Shown here: piece after piece, positions 1-10,009 of the stretch
Layout of the letters: each line of letters opens with the position of its first letter
Position numbering within the stretch: the stretch's first letter is position 1
NCBI GenBank assembly: GCA_015501055.1
Contig: JADNYV010000053.1
Span: 147,827 to 211,826 of the forward strand
From: Mucidula mucida
Lineage: Eukaryota > Basidiomycota > Agaricomycetes > Agaricales > Physalacriaceae
Direction: 5' to 3'
Length of the DNA: 64,000 nucleotides
Made by a program: the position numbers and the translations under genes
The notes under the pieces: model-generated
What the model saw: only the letters and a program-made list of their open reading frames with translations
Told to the model about the DNA's origin: nothing
Databases searched by the model: none

Positions 1-829
1 TTGCCAGATCCATCTTCACTTCTCCTCCGCCAACAATCACTCCCAAGTAATCTACAGTATGTGCCTCAAAACTACATTTCTCGGGTTTTAAATACAACTT
101 ATTTACTTGTAGTATCTCTAGTACTTGTCATACAATGTGCCTGTGTTCTTCCAATGTGTTCGTAAAGATAAGTATATCATCTAAGTAAACTATAACATGT
201 CCTTCATCAATCAACTCCTTCAGAATATAATTCATGAACAATTGGAAGGTGGCCGGCAAATTTGTAAGTCCGAAGAACATAACTAAGGGCTCGAACAGGC
301 CTCGGTTTGGTCAAAACGCTGCCTTCCATTCGTCACCTTCTTTGATTCGGATGTTGTTGTAACCCCATCGGACATCCATCTTTGTAAACCATGTTGCTCC
401 CTTCAACTTGTCGATAAGCTCCTAGATCAATAGCAAGGGATATCAGTTTTTGATTGTCATGTTGTTCAATTTCCGATAATCCTGCACGGGCTGAAGACTT
501 CTGTCCTTCTTTTTGACAAAGAAGAATGGTGACGCCATGGGTGAGATTGATGGTCATATGCGTCCCGTGTGTATGTTTTCCTCCAAAAACTTGTCTAACG
601 CCTTCTGCTTGGATGGACTAAGGGGATAGATCTTGCAGTCAACCGGTTTGGAACCAGGCATGAGTTCTATCGCATAATCCCAGGGTCTTCGCTCCGGTAG
701 CTTGTCAAAGTCCGCCTTGCTGAATACATCGGAGAATTCCTTGATGTAAGGTGCAACAGTGGATGGAGGCTGTTGTGATCTCAGCTTTTCACCGCTTTTG
801 CAATAGTTGTCCCAGTCCATCCAAAACAA
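1..829 (-). pseudogene. Reverse transcriptase of gypsy element, partial
   Basis: The open part 829-554 contains the canonical entry to Ty3/gypsy RT: a YKEFSDVFSK-like stretch, then LPERRPWDYAIEL and the KIYPLSPSKQ segment. Further along the minus strand I can read a [13 protein letters not shown] palm segment and the catalytic YLDDIL at about 170-200. The reading frame is interrupted by stops around 420-470. The gene is cut by the window edge. Confidence 0.8.
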
Positions 830-919
830 CCGCTCTCCCTCCTCCAGTTTCTCTTCTACATCTTCTCCTTCATCTTCTGGCGAGTCATATTCGGGTAGAT
901 AGCCGCAACAGTCTGGGCA

Positions 920-1603
920 TCAATCAAAAGTTAACGTGGATTCCGTCCAGTTGATCGTGGGGTTGTGATATTGTAACCAATCTAGCCCCAAAAAGATACT
1001 TATTTTGCCAAGATTGGTGACGGCCAACTCAATCTTTTTGGCGTGATCACCGATCTTCATCCGGACCTCCACAAAACCTTCAATTGCTCCTCTCTTGTTT
1101 AGGGTTCCATCCGCATTGTAGACAGGGAGCTTGACCGGTAACTCCTTGATCGGGAGTCCGTTCTTCTCAACAAATTCTTTATTGATGCAAGAACCCGTTG
1201 CTCCGCTGTCGAGAAGGGCACTTGTTTCCCATTCAGAGCCTGTGTGTACGCTCTCTATGGTTACTCGGAGTTTCATGTTCTGCCCCTTTGTTCCCCGGAT
1301 ATACTTCCTCAACTTTTTCAACTCCATTATGACTTCTACCGCAGCTTCCTTCATCAACGCTCTAATCGCCATCACCTTCTCTTCCATCGCTTCTCTCTCT
1401 CTCCGCTCCGGCATCCATGCTCTCAAAATTCCCACTGCTCTTGGTACTTTGTCCTCTTTTAGCCTTTGTGCAACCCACTCAGGCGTATTTGGTTCGTATC
1501 TTTCTTTCGCAGGTTTTGATGGTAAAATCATTGATGATATTTTAGATCCCTTAGTACCAGTACTATAAATAGATTCTGCATCTGACAATTCTTCCCTTGA
1601 CAA
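920..1603 (-). CDS. Retropepsin-type aspartic protease segment of gypsy polyprotein
   Basis: An open segment of 227 codons carries the active-site motif LLDSGATGS followed by the usual INKEFVEKNGLP stretch, then FLGLDWLQYHNPTI. The last is the flap/second-loop signature of fungal gypsy proteases and leads into the RT linker. The DSG triad is intact. It would process the polyprotein if the element were whole. Flanking frames are broken, so this is a surviving open stretch and not an independent gene. Confidence 0.8.
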   Translation of the reverse strand: MSREELSDAESIYSTGTKGSKISSMILPSKPAKERYEPNTPEWVAQRLKEDKVPRAVGILRAWMPERREREAMEEKVMAIRALMKEAAVEVIMELKKLRKYIRGTKGQNMKLRVTIESVHTGSEWETSALLDSGATGSCINKEFVEKNGLPIKELPVKLPVYNADGTLNKRGAIEGFVEVRMKIGDHAKKIELAVTNLGKISIFLGLDWLQYHNPTINWTESTLTFD

Positions 1604-1779
1604 CTGCTCCAGGACTGCGTCTACTGTGGGAGCTTCGCAAAACCCAACTCTTTGGCCAACTTCTTCTTCTCCTCGTCATTCATTTCAGTCCACAAACCCC
1701 GAATCTGCTGGGGTTGACCCTTCTTGGGACAGAACCTGCTGACATGGCCGTGTTCGCCATAGCTGAAGCAAAGTTCTCT

Positions 1780-2535
1780 TTAATGTGCATTGTCAATGTC
1801 CATTAGCCTGCCGGCTTCTCCATAGGTAACACTGGTGGCATCTTGTTGTGTGATCGGCATTGGGGGTGGGTTTGTAGGATTGGCTCTTGATGTAGCCACC
1901 TGCGGAGCTTGGGGCCGGGACTGCATACCGGGCCTTTTGCTCGCCATCCGCCTTCTCCACAACTGATCGATCTGAATAATCTGTGCCTTCCAATCCTTAT
2001 ATTTCACCGGCAACCCGTCTCGGCTGCCATAGATCTGGTCGATGATCTTCTCGTTAAGATTGGTCTCGAGAAGTCATACAACATATGTGTCATCCTTCGA
2101 GTATTCCGCCTGGGTGAGCAGAACCTCGAACTTCTGGAAGAAATCTTGAGCGGTGTCTTGCCCCTGGCGCAACCACTCAATCTGGTCTTGCGCGTCTCGC
2201 GCAAGGTTGGAATCCACAAATCGCTCCTTCAGATGCTCCTTGAACTCCATCCAGGAGACTGTCCATTCCTCTTCCTCCTCGTTGAAATTCTGATCTGAGT
2301 AGTTCTGGACCCATGCATCAACATGATCTCCTCGGATGTAGGAGAGAACAACATTGATCCTTTTGGAGTCAGATGTGAGGTTGTTCTTCTTGTCACGGAT
2401 GTATGTGAACATCGATCACCACCAGCTTTTGTACTTGGTCTTGTCCCCGTCATAGTTGTAAGGTTTGTTGACAAGGGATTGGCCTTTGGGTTCAACATTG
2501 GCGTGATGAGCGGGCTCGGGTGCTTCGTTGGACAT
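1780..2535 (-). pseudogene. Gag region of gypsy element, frameshifted
   Basis: The start is the ATG at 2535 (protein begins MSNEAPEP). The segment 2412-2074 has the look of a retrotransposon gag domain: a hydrophilic helical stretch with DHVDAWV and a WTVSWMEFKEHLKERF core. It then loses frame near 2075 and resumes as 2013-1780 (IDQIYGSRDGLPVKYKDWK is seen across the break). Just downstream, in another frame, is CFSYGEHGHVSRFC. This matches the CX2CX4HX4C zinc-knuckle spacing, but the second cysteine has become tyrosine. In the family this domain packages the element RNA; here it is broken. Confidence 0.75.
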
Positions 2536-3880
2536 GGTGAATCGGGGTGATGAGATTGGAGAGTGAAAGGGTGAAAGTGGAGATATAGGTGATGCGGATT
2601 TGGATGAAACAGGTGAGGGAATAGAGGTTTGGATGAATAAGGGGGAATTGCCTAGATCTGAAATAGAATCCAGGACTTGGTAGGGTGGGGAATGATGATG
2701 TGTATCGTAAGGTAAGTAAAGTAGGTAAGTATTGTAAGTGTCTACACTATTTTACCGACTACTGACTATGTATCTACGGAGCCCAAGAGCTCGTCACAAG
2801 TTTGCAATTGCCCAGCCGACGTCCCTCTGGTGTGAGGTAAGCCAAAGTTTTCCTGGGAACGGGGATTGACCTGTAAACAGCGCCCACTGAAGTGCAACTG
2901 CCAAAAGTTTGTTCTCGTGAGAGCGGCTACTTCCAGCACCCGAGGCAGTTATCTCTAACTGTTAGCCGGTGCTACTGGGACCAATACACATATATGTGGA
3001 CATGCGCTGGGATTAGGAATCCGTTGATCTGTAAACAGGAAAGGGGATGGGAGAATGTGCGATGATCAAACAGCGAAGTGCTGATCGACAATCAGGGATG
3101 TATGGTAGGTGGTAGAAAGTAGTTCTGATCTTCTGTTAGCAACTGACTATAGCCACGAGACTAAACCAGGTACCACAGAGAGACTTAGGGAAGAAAGTGT
3201 TTGTGTTCGTAGAACTAGGCTAGGCCAGGTGTATAAATGAGATCAGAACTAAAGCACAATGATGCTATGCTACTGCTTATATACTAGTAAGTTTGTGTTT
3301 GGAACTCCTTGTCCATACGTGTTTCCGCTAGGGTTAACTCCACGCCCTTGACCCAGTGTTGCATGCTACTAGTCCGTGAAACCATTAAATACAAGTGGTA
3401 ACTGCATGTAAGTAATAATACTGAAACAACCATGTGTGCTATGAGTGTCGGTGGTGTGTATACAATAGGAAGTTCATGAGGTATTGGCATGTATGATGTC
3501 ATCCATGTGTTGGGTGTGTGTCCAACATGAGTACGGCTTTGATAATGAAAAGGAGTATAATTGGTGACGAAACAGATGATGAAACAGTCCGTTGGTTGAT
3601 AAGACAAGCCCCCCAATAAGATATGATAAGATGTAAAAATGTGAAAATATGGCGATTCATAACATCAGACTGACAGCATGGTCACACATTTAGACCCTAA
3701 CCCTAATTTTCCAGACTGGCACATTTTTAAACAGAAACAAAAATGTAACATTAGGCAGCTGTAGAAAGCATAATCAAGTACTACAACAATACTAATAACC
3801 ACACAAGACACAAATAAAAATTCAGAGCATTCTATACAAATTATCAGAACAAAACCTCGCTGGAAATATACAATGTAAAC
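2536..3880. other. Non-coding stretch between the gypsy and DIRS-like elements
   Basis: No convincing gene. This should hold the gypsy leader and 5' LTR: a TATATAAG-like box on the minus strand lies near 3275-3285, and a possible LTR end (TGTCTACAC on the plus strand) at 2739. I could not find a matching outer end or target duplication, so no LTR is called. At about 3697-3709 there are two telomere-like CCCTAA units only. An ORF at 3284-3616 (minus) has no recognisable features. Confidence 0.4.
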
Positions 3881-4840
3881 TCACCACACATCCACAAGAA
3901 CACTTGAGAACTCAGCGGAAAGCTTAAACAAAAAAGTAAGATGCCTCTCCAAAGGAAAAACACCTCTTGACACTGGATCCGCCAGATTGTCCGCGAAGGC
4001 CACATAAATGAAAGACAGTGCAATGTCATGCTTTACAAGAACCTTATATGCGCGCCAAACACTAAGATTCATCTTAACATTAAGACTGCAACCCTTTGTG
4101 TAAGTGTTAATGGCTCCGTTGTTGTCAAAGTGCACTAGTAAATGCTGATTCCTAAAACCGAGCTGCACCAGAAAATAGGCAAGGATCTTTAGAGCCACTG
4201 TCTCTAGCTAGCCAATACTCCTTTCCGGTGTCTTCCAAGTATCTGTAAGCCGGAAAGTGTACCACTATTGTCTAATAACAATCCCAATACCCCACAACAT
4301 TGAGGCATCCATATAAATGTGAAGATCTTCAAGCGGCAAAAAAGGTTTGAGCTGGCAAAAGACAAGAGGGTTTGACAATCACCATTTCCACCAAACCAGA
4401 ACATCCTTAACCGGGCACGGAATGTGCAGCATCACATGCTCCAACTTGAATACAGCAATGAACCTGGAAATTGCTGGCAATCACGAGGAGCCATCCCAAT
4501 AAACAAACATTACATGGAAGAGCAAGTCGTGGATCCTTTGAACCTGCAGAAGTGTGACTGTCTTGAGTGCTCTGAACTCCTGAACATGGCACAGAAACTT
4601 GAGGCACTTTTCCCATGGAAGACAGACTCGGCGCCGGCAAAAATCCTATTGAAAACCAATGAAGACAATCTCCTTGATAAAGTTCTTGCCCATCTGTGTT
4701 GGATGTCATAGAATATAAAAGTTAGCAATCAGTGTCATAGATTCATCTTGAGAGTAGCAATAGGTGCTGTTATGAGCAGGAGAGAAAGGAATAAGAAAGC
4801 AAATGTTGATTATGTCATCCTTGTACTTCAAAACAAGACC
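3881..4840 (-). pseudogene. RT C-terminal half and RNase H-like domain of DIRS-like element
   Basis: The catalytic RT box KYKDD is readable on the minus strand at about 4810-4825. The thumb region follows with KFLCHVQEFRALKTVTLLQ in a shifted frame. The final open stretch 4198-3881 (105 codons) contains LLVHFDNNGAI and FIYVAFADNLADPVSRGV. These are the two conserved acidic RNase H motifs of this RT group, with the SADNPADPLSRG-like element slightly altered. Between 4700 and 4200 the frame changes at least twice, so the protein cannot be made as one piece. Confidence 0.7.
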
Positions 4841-4867
4841 GTTGGGTGTTTAAGTGATATTCCAGAT

Positions 4868-5310
4868 ATCATGAATTGCCTCTATTCTGTTGCCCCCACC
4901 TCGGTCCACCTTGTCATTATGTTAACACCACACTCTTCCATCATCACATAGCACATGCTCCGGGTCCGGTCTGCACTGCCTTAGCCCAGGCCTGACCCAG
5001 GTATAGCCCATCAGCATAGCCTGTTACCTGTCTACCACCCCATGACGCAATCTACACTGCCTCTTGTTCAACTTTGAGCCATTCTATTGTTTACACAGCC
5101 ACAGACTCTTTATATATATATGACCATTTTAGGTAGATTCCTCAGTTTGTCAACTTTGTCTCTACACTGTTTGGTAGCTCCCTGCACTGTATTGAGCCTG
5201 ATCTGCTCCTACCTTACCCTATTATCATCCTTGCCTTACTTCTCTATTGCTCTCTCGTCTTGGTGCAACTTGGGTGATTGTGTGGTTTACGCTAGACTCT
5301 GTCCTTGACA
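4868..5310 (+). mobile_element. Solo LTR (family A, copy 1) with CCAGA target duplication
   Basis: 443 bases bounded by TATCA...TTGACA (the first dinucleotide is mutated from TG) and flanked on both sides by the 5-base duplication CCAGA (4863-4867 and 5311-5315). It is homologous, in reverse complement, to the LTR at 10754-11197. A TATATATATA box lies near 5115. It is inserted into the RT coding region of the DIRS-like element just before the YKDD box. Confidence 0.85.
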
Positions 5311-5902
5311 CCAGACACGGACGGCGGCATTAGCAATTTGGCCCAAGTTGCTGCTAGCAGTGGCGAGTTCAAATGGGTGAACATGGTTGATATAGCAGCA
5401 ACCTTCAAATTCAACAATAAGGTAGGGCTTGTGGTTAGGGTAAACTGGACACATCTGGTAAAAAGATTTAATGTCAAACTGGCAAGCCTGCATTTCATCC
5501 GGCGCGGATGCAATCTGGCAACCAGATTAGCAACATGAAATATACCGACAACAAGCGCGCTTCACGAGTAAAAAAGCGCAACCCATGATATAACACAGCC
5601 CCATGGGTGCCAAACACATGCCCAACAGCAGAAGAAATCTGACTCATCACATCTTCAACATTCTGTGTCATATCAAAATGAGTTGGGAAGAACTCCTTCT
5701 CAACAAAGCTGTTCACCAAGCCAGTGCCTAAGAACTTGTCACCATTTAAGAAATTGTGGCATACTTTGAGCTTTGGAGGTGAGTTTAGTCCATAATCCTG
5801 TTCTGCAACAATGAGTGGCAAAGTGTAGAATAGCCTGCAAAGAATTTGTTTGGCCTCCTCACAAGTATATGGACCTGACATACAACCAGCATTGAGTTTC
5901 AT
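5311..5902 (-). pseudogene. RT N-terminal half of DIRS-like element
   Basis: The open stretch 5902-5495 (NSFVEKEFFPTHFDMTQNVE) passes by frameshift into 5493-5311. The latter carries FDIKSFYQMCPVYPNHKPYL and VHPFELATASSNLGQIANAA. These correspond to the first catalytic-aspartate motif (FDI) and the palm segment of the RT. The coding sequence is then cut by the solo LTR; removing the LTR and one target copy rejoins the reading toward KYKDD. Confidence 0.7.
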
Positions 5903-6778
5903 CTAAATGTATGTGCACACAGCCTCTGGGTGCTGGTGGACCAAAGAGTGGTTAGGAATGATGATAGTGGAGGTGAGAGCAGGGAGACGAGCAATAGGAA
6001 AACTGTTCTTCAAGTTTTTGACCAGATCCGGAAATTTATGCCGGATACCATGATCCTCCAATGCGCGTTCAAAAGCATTGGCGTTGTAAGGGGTAATCAC
6101 CACATTATAAATAAGAGAGTCTTTAGGAAAGGAGTCCGGCAGTGGCAAACAATGAGCAATGGATTCAGAGATATTTGAGTAGACCAGACCAAACAAGCAA
6201 GTAGCGGAAGACAAAGCAGAGGCAAAAGCATCCTTAATAGCAGTGTGTATAGTTTGCGGGTTGGAGGACATGTCTTCCGTGCTAGGTGCATGGGGTGCGC
6301 GGGCATGCAGGGTCTCTGGTGCCGGCGCTGTAGTTGCCTCCGCAGAGGCTACAGATGTGGATGACTTTACGCTGGTGAGTCTTGGAGCATCCAGATGGGA
6401 GGTTAAAGAAAAGGCAGACATTTTTAATGGCTTCACAGAATGCCCTGGTAGTGTAAAGAGAACCATCTTAGTTTTGATAAAGAAGGAAGAGCCGTATGGA
6501 AAGGAAGTAATGGTGGGTGGGTGGTCCCTGTTGAGGTGATTACCACCACAGATAATACAGACGAGTAGGAGACACACACAAAAAGCATTCAAAGAAGCAC
6601 CCAAACATGAAGCAGACACAGACATGTGTGGTACCTTGGCCAAGCGCATGTTCCCAGAGGACAATAGAGACGCAGGATGCTTAGTTGACAAGATCAACAA
6701 CCCCGCCAACTTAGCAGCACAAAACCTGTCCAATGCACCCGCCACACCAATCTTCCAGTCCATCAGATCAAAGTGCAT
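5903..6778 (-). CDS. Gag-like ORF segment of DIRS-like element
   Basis: An open stretch of 291 codons upstream of the RT. It begins HFDLMDWKIGVAGALDRF and ends in a region with PDLVKNLKNSFPIARLPAL. A Ser/Thr/Ala/Pro-rich middle suggests a flexible linker. I recognise no catalytic motif. Its position immediately before the RT and on the same strand suggests the capsid-like or linker part of the element. It ends three codons from the RT segment. Assignment is by position only. Confidence 0.5.
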   Translation of the reverse strand: MHFDLMDWKIGVAGALDRFCAAKLAGLLILSTKHPASLLSSGNMRLAKVPHMSVSASCLGASLNAFCVCLLLVCIICGGNHLNRDHPPTITSFPYGSSFFIKTKMVLFTLPGHSVKPLKMSAFSLTSHLDAPRLTSVKSSTSVASAEATTAPAPETLHARAPHAPSTEDMSSNPQTIHTAIKDAFASALSSATCLFGLVYSNISESIAHCLPLPDSFPKDSLIYNVVITPYNANAFERALEDHGIRHKFPDLVKNLKNSFPIARLPALTSTIIIPNHSLVHQHPEAVCTYI

Positions 6779-6991
6779 TGCTCAAACCAGAATCTTGTTT
6801 TAATTCTTGCGCTCCCAAGCATACCAATAAGGGTATGAGTGTTCAAAGCTGGTGAGGAAGAAGACATACTTAATATGCGCCTCCAGTTCCTTGGCAAAAG
6901 AAAAACTGCTAGCGCCCACTTTTAAAATGTGTTGCACAGCGGTTAATATATTCTCCAGAGCCTGCTTGTAATCTGCCGCCGTAACACAGGA

Positions 6992-7261
6992 TTAGTCCGT
7001 GTCCTTACCCCAGATCTTTGTCATTTTAACCAAATTGATAATAGTCACCTTCTTTGGGTCAGGCTCGGCAACTGTCCACATCAAAGTAACATTCTTAGTG
7101 ACCAAAAGGCGTGGGTTGAAGAAGATTAAGTCCAGCTTGTTGTCCGTCAAGAAATGAATGTCAGGAATCTGACCTGCACGGAAGAACTGTAAGTAGGAGT
7201 TGGGAATGGGTGTCTTTGCATTTCCAAACTTATCGTAAAATGATGGACAAGGGGTGCCCAT
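6992..7261 (-). CDS. Gag-like ORF segment of DIRS-like element (second piece)
   Basis: 89 codons (begins MGTPCPSFYDKFGNAK) open on the minus strand, in line with the segments on either side. It is rich in aromatic and basic residues (QFFRAGQIPDIHFL) and has no catalytic motif. Most likely part of the same gag-like protein, separated from the next segment by a stop near 6990 and from the upstream piece by the LTR-like block at 7285-7454. Function unknown. Confidence 0.45.
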   Translation of the reverse strand: MGTPCPSFYDKFGNAKTPIPNSYLQFFRAGQIPDIHFLTDNKLDLIFFNPRLLVTKNVTLMWTVAEPDPKKVTIINLVKMTKIWGKDTD

Positions 7262-7284
7262 GAGTTGTTAATGGGAATGCCCTC

Positions 7285-7454
7285 TGTTGGAGTTTAAGCT
7301 GTTAGCAACTCGCCCATGCTTGAACCTTGGAGAACATTCTGACTTAGTCAAAAGCTTAGTAAATAAGTATGATTAGAACTTTCTAGTACATTTAGTATGT
7401 AGTATAAATACTACCTGAATATACCGTGGTAGGGCATCAGTTTGCCCTAACACA
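7285..7454. mobile_element. Possible short solo LTR (170 bases)
   Basis: The block starts TGTTGGAG and ends CTAACACA, i.e. TG...CA with imperfectly inverted ends. It is AT-rich with a TATAAATA-like box near 7402 and falls between two pieces of the gag-like ORF. I see no 5-base target duplication, so this is only a candidate. Confidence 0.35.
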
Positions 7455-7457
7455 AGC

Positions 7458-7988
7458 CTACCTAATGATATAGTGCAATTGCAAGCCGCTTTCCTTTTTG
7501 AGCCTTAACCCCGTTCTCTCAACACACTCCTTCTCCTTCTTCTTCCTAACCTCTTTTTCCTTCTTCTCCACCTCCTTCAACATCATGTGTTCCACATTAA
7601 TTTCCCTTTGCACAAACAACGGAATTGGCCTCAACTCCCTTACCATGTTGTTGAAGTGTACAAGCTCCTCCAGTTCCTCCTCAGTGTATGAGAAGTATGG
7701 CTTGAGAGGTGGCCTAACATTGAGAGTCAGGGCATTCCCAGCATCCATTTGGCAAAGCCTGGTGTCCACAATAAAGGCCAGGTTGTGAGCCTTTGCGGCC
7801 ACATTTAAACGGTGTCTGTGGGAAACAGAAATTAAAAAAATTTTGATAGAATTAGGGAGCTTGCAAAGAAAAGCATAATCAAAATCCACAAGCAATAGCG
7901 GAAAAGTTTTGGCGTTGGGGAGCCATGGATAATGAGAAAAATAAGTCTTGTAAGCTGTTCTAGCAGGAAGAGGCTGCTGGTATGTCAT
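7458..7988 (-). CDS. N-terminal gag-like ORF of DIRS-like element
   Basis: 176 codons beginning MTYQQPLPARTAYKT. The last third is strongly charged (KEVEKKEKEVRKKKEKE), a likely coiled coil, before a stop at about 7460. It is the first open segment of the element on the minus strand; the ATG at 7988 follows a pyrimidine-rich leader that could be an intron end. No catalytic motif. It probably encodes a structural nucleic-acid-binding protein by position. Confidence 0.45.
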   Translation of the reverse strand: MTYQQPLPARTAYKTYFSHYPWLPNAKTFPLLLVDFDYAFLCKLPNSIKIFLISVSHRHRLNVAAKAHNLAFIVDTRLCQMDAGNALTLNVRPPLKPYFSYTEEELEELVHFNNMVRELRPIPLFVQREINVEHMMLKEVEKKEKEVRKKKEKECVERTGLRLKKESGLQLHYIIR

Positions 7989-8228
7989 GCTGAGAGAGAA
8001 AATTCAAAAATTCCACTGAAAATGCAGAGGAAAACACATTAAGAATACACAGATGGACACGCAAAAGGAAAAGAGCAAAGTGTGCCCAACGCCGGCAGTG
8101 CTTACATGATTGCCCCAAAAATGTTGGACCAACTGTATTAGTTGGGCACTTGCCGGCTCTGTGTTCTCTCACTTGTTTGACTAACTTATCTATTGCTTAG
8201 ACTTGTTCGCCCCTCACATAGTCCAAGC

Positions 8229-8430
8229 TAGACCTGGGCACAAGTGTGCACTCGTGTGCACTCGCACTCTTAAAGCGGGTCATTCACAGCTCCGAGCCGG
8301 ACACCCGCACTCGAGTGACACCCGGGTGCAGCACTCGAGTGCGGCACCAACTCGCGAGTGTTTGGCGCACCCGAGTGTCTTGCCACTCGGGTAGGGTGGC
8401 GGGTGCACCCGTGTACACCCGCCTGGCAAT
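8229..8430. repeat. Sub-terminal repeats of hAT-1 (ACTCGAGTG-like)
   Basis: Dense copies of CACTCG/ACTCGAGTG in both orientations directly inside the terminal repeat. Such clusters are the usual transposase-binding sites at hAT ends. Confidence 0.6.
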
Positions 8431-8523
8431 ATCAGTCCGTCAGTCCAGAATTAACTATGTAAAATTATAGTATGAATGCTACGCTACAGCAGTTAGAAAT
8501 GATTGAATATGTAGATATCTAAA

Positions 8524-9078
8524 CTATAAGTCAGAAACAGTTAAGAACAGAAGGAAAAACTCACAGCAAGAACTACTCCTCATCCGAAGAATCATCATCA
8601 TCGATAACAATGGGTTCACATCTCCCCCCTCCTCCTCGTCCTCCTCCTCCTTCTGCCCTGCATCCATCAAGACCTCCTCCTCAGAAAGATCATCACCCTC
8701 ATCAACATCCATGGCATCCTCATCTGAGGAGGAACTCCACTCAGAATCAGATGAAGGGTTCACATACTTGCGCCGACCCATCTTCTTCTACAAGGCCCGA
8801 GCAATGGCTTCAACTGGATTAAGATTCGGAACAGAGAGCCACTGCCCCAGAACAGTGCTCTCGTGAATAGACTGCGGTGCAAGACTGTAACGCCGCTTCG
8901 CAACAATGAGCCCGCTGCGAGAAAAGAGACGCTTGACATCGGTACTGGTAGCTGGTGCACTGAGGAAGTTGAGGGCCATGCAAGCTAGGGCCTGAGGTGG
9001 GGTGATAGTCGAGGACTTTGGTGGTGCGCTGCAACCCCACCAGAACTTGATGGGATCATCAGTGGTTTGACTCCCCAT
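8524..9078 (-). pseudogene. hAT transposase C-terminal dimerisation domain and acidic tail
   Basis: The stretch 9078-8788 contains PPQALACMALNFLSAPATST followed by DVKRLFSRSGLIVAKRRYSL. This is the hAT dimerisation signature, where SAPATSTDVERLFS-like motifs are diagnostic. A frame change leads to 8781-8524, an acidic Ser/Asp/Glu-rich tail (SDSEWSSSSDEDAMDVDEGD). The tail is typical of basidiomycete hAT proteins. Frame breaks make the copy inactive. Confidence 0.8.
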
Positions 9079-9299
9079 GATGAATTCCTCGAACGGGTCA
9101 ACATCGGTGGCAATGGGCCCTCAGAGGGGAGATCATCGTTGTTGTTGGAAGGCGGTGGTGGTTTGTAGCATGTTTGATCAAGGGTTTATAATATTGTGTC
9201 CAAATCTTGCGAGCTTCGCAACAGCCTGGTCATCCAAGAATCCTCCCACTGCGCCTTCATAAACCAGTGGCGACGGTAACCCGATGTAAGACTGTAAAC

Positions 9300-9975
9300 G
9301 AGTCAGTCAGGGAATAACCAAAGGAAGACGATAACGCATGCATGGCCATCTTCCACATTACGGAGTCATCAGTCAAGCTGTAATACTTGTCGAGAACAAT
9401 CAGACCACACTGAACTGCTTTGCGAATGATGGCTGGACAGTCTGGTCATTAAAGACGAGCTCCAGCTTTTGGTTGAGGCTATCCATGGCGGGGATGACTG
9501 CGTGGAGCATGGGTAGCGACTGCTTGACATTCAAACTGTTGTCTTGTAAAAGACTAAGGCAGTGAAATCAGTACGCAGAGAATGAAAACAAGTAAGCAAT
9601 GTACCTTCAGGATTGGGAGCAGAGCTTCAAGCAGCTGCCACTCCCCATCATTCAGGAGGAATCGTTTGAGACGGCGCGTAGGACGGCAATTGGCGTTCAG
9701 GTCGGGGGACAAGCAGAGTGAGTTGATGGCTTTCTTGAGCTTCAGGGCATGATTGACAACCCCGTACATAGTGTTCCAGCGTGTAGGGACGTGCTTGACC
9801 ATTTTCTTAGGCTTGATATTGCAAAGCCTGCAGTATCGTACGAGTGCTTTCTGCAGGGGGCCCTTGTGCGCGCAACAATAACCGATCTTGAGGATCTGAG
9901 AGAAAGGTTAGCAATTGGCAAAAGCGCATGGGTAGCAAAACGCACCTTCTGCATGGCAGACCGCCCAAGCTTCAC
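9300..9975 (-). pseudogene. hAT transposase middle region
   Basis: The open segment 9802-9554 reads VKHVPTRWNTMYGVV and continues with LNDGEWQLLEALLPIL. These are the conserved TRWNS-type and following helices of hAT transposases. A further segment at 9550-9300 (DNSLNVKQSLPMLHAVIPAM) continues the domain after a probable intron. The part at 9975-9910 reads as the preceding exon. The N-terminal catalytic Asp region is absent because the element is truncated at ~10009. Confidence 0.7.
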
Positions 9976-10009
9976 CTCGTCATCCGTCAGGTTGACTCCA
10001 AGCTAGCAG

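Larger units (their letters stand above)
1..2535 (-). mobile_element. Degenerate Ty3/gypsy-type LTR retrotransposon (gag-protease-RT)
   Basis: Read on the minus strand the order is gag (2535 to ~1780), zinc knuckle, aspartic protease (1603 to 920) and reverse transcriptase (~829 to 1). That is the order of a Ty3/gypsy polyprotein. The frame is broken at several points: around 2075, near 1780 and within the RT. The element runs off the left edge, so the RNase H and integrase parts and the second LTR cannot be seen. I find no confident LTR boundary on the right. Inferred to be an inactive copy. Confidence 0.85.
3881..7988 (-). mobile_element. Degenerate DIRS-like retroelement (gag-like ORF, RT, RNase H)
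   Basis: On the minus strand a gag-like region (7988 to ~5903) is followed by an RT (5902-5311, resuming 4867-~4430) and an RNase H region (~4420-3881). The RT and RNase H motifs resemble those of tyrosine-recombinase (DIRS-type) elements common in Agaricomycetes. No tyrosine recombinase was found in the window. The element is broken by a solo LTR at 4868-5310, by several stops and frameshifts, and possibly by a second LTR at 7285-7454. Another RT-bearing class is possible; the RT/RNase H identity is firmer than the DIRS label. Confidence 0.6.
8229..10009 (-). mobile_element. Degenerate hAT-type DNA transposon (hAT-1), 5'-truncated
   Basis: The 3' end is at 8229 (TAGACCTGGGCACAAGTG on the plus strand, a plausible hAT terminal repeat). 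It is followed by about 200 bases of sub-terminal ACTCGAGTG-type repeats. Transposase pieces lie on the minus strand between 9975 and 8524. The N-terminal part, with BED finger and catalytic region, is missing. Homology stops at about 10009, where VPS10 intron 15 sequence begins. Confidence 0.75.

Noticed and set aside
3284..3616. 110-residue ORF between the gypsy and DIRS-like elements as a possible tyrosine recombinase
   Set aside because: No R...HxxR...Y motif can be seen; composition is that of non-coding DNA.
3694..3712. CCCTAACCCTAA, a telomere-like repeat
   Set aside because: Only two units inside transposon remnants; too short to mark a telomere or a fusion.
8222..10006. TCCAAGCTAG direct repeat at both ends of hAT-1, as if a target duplication
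   Set aside because: Both copies are in the same orientation including the TAG of the terminal repeat, and the right one lies inside coding sequence of the transposase; judged a coincidence.
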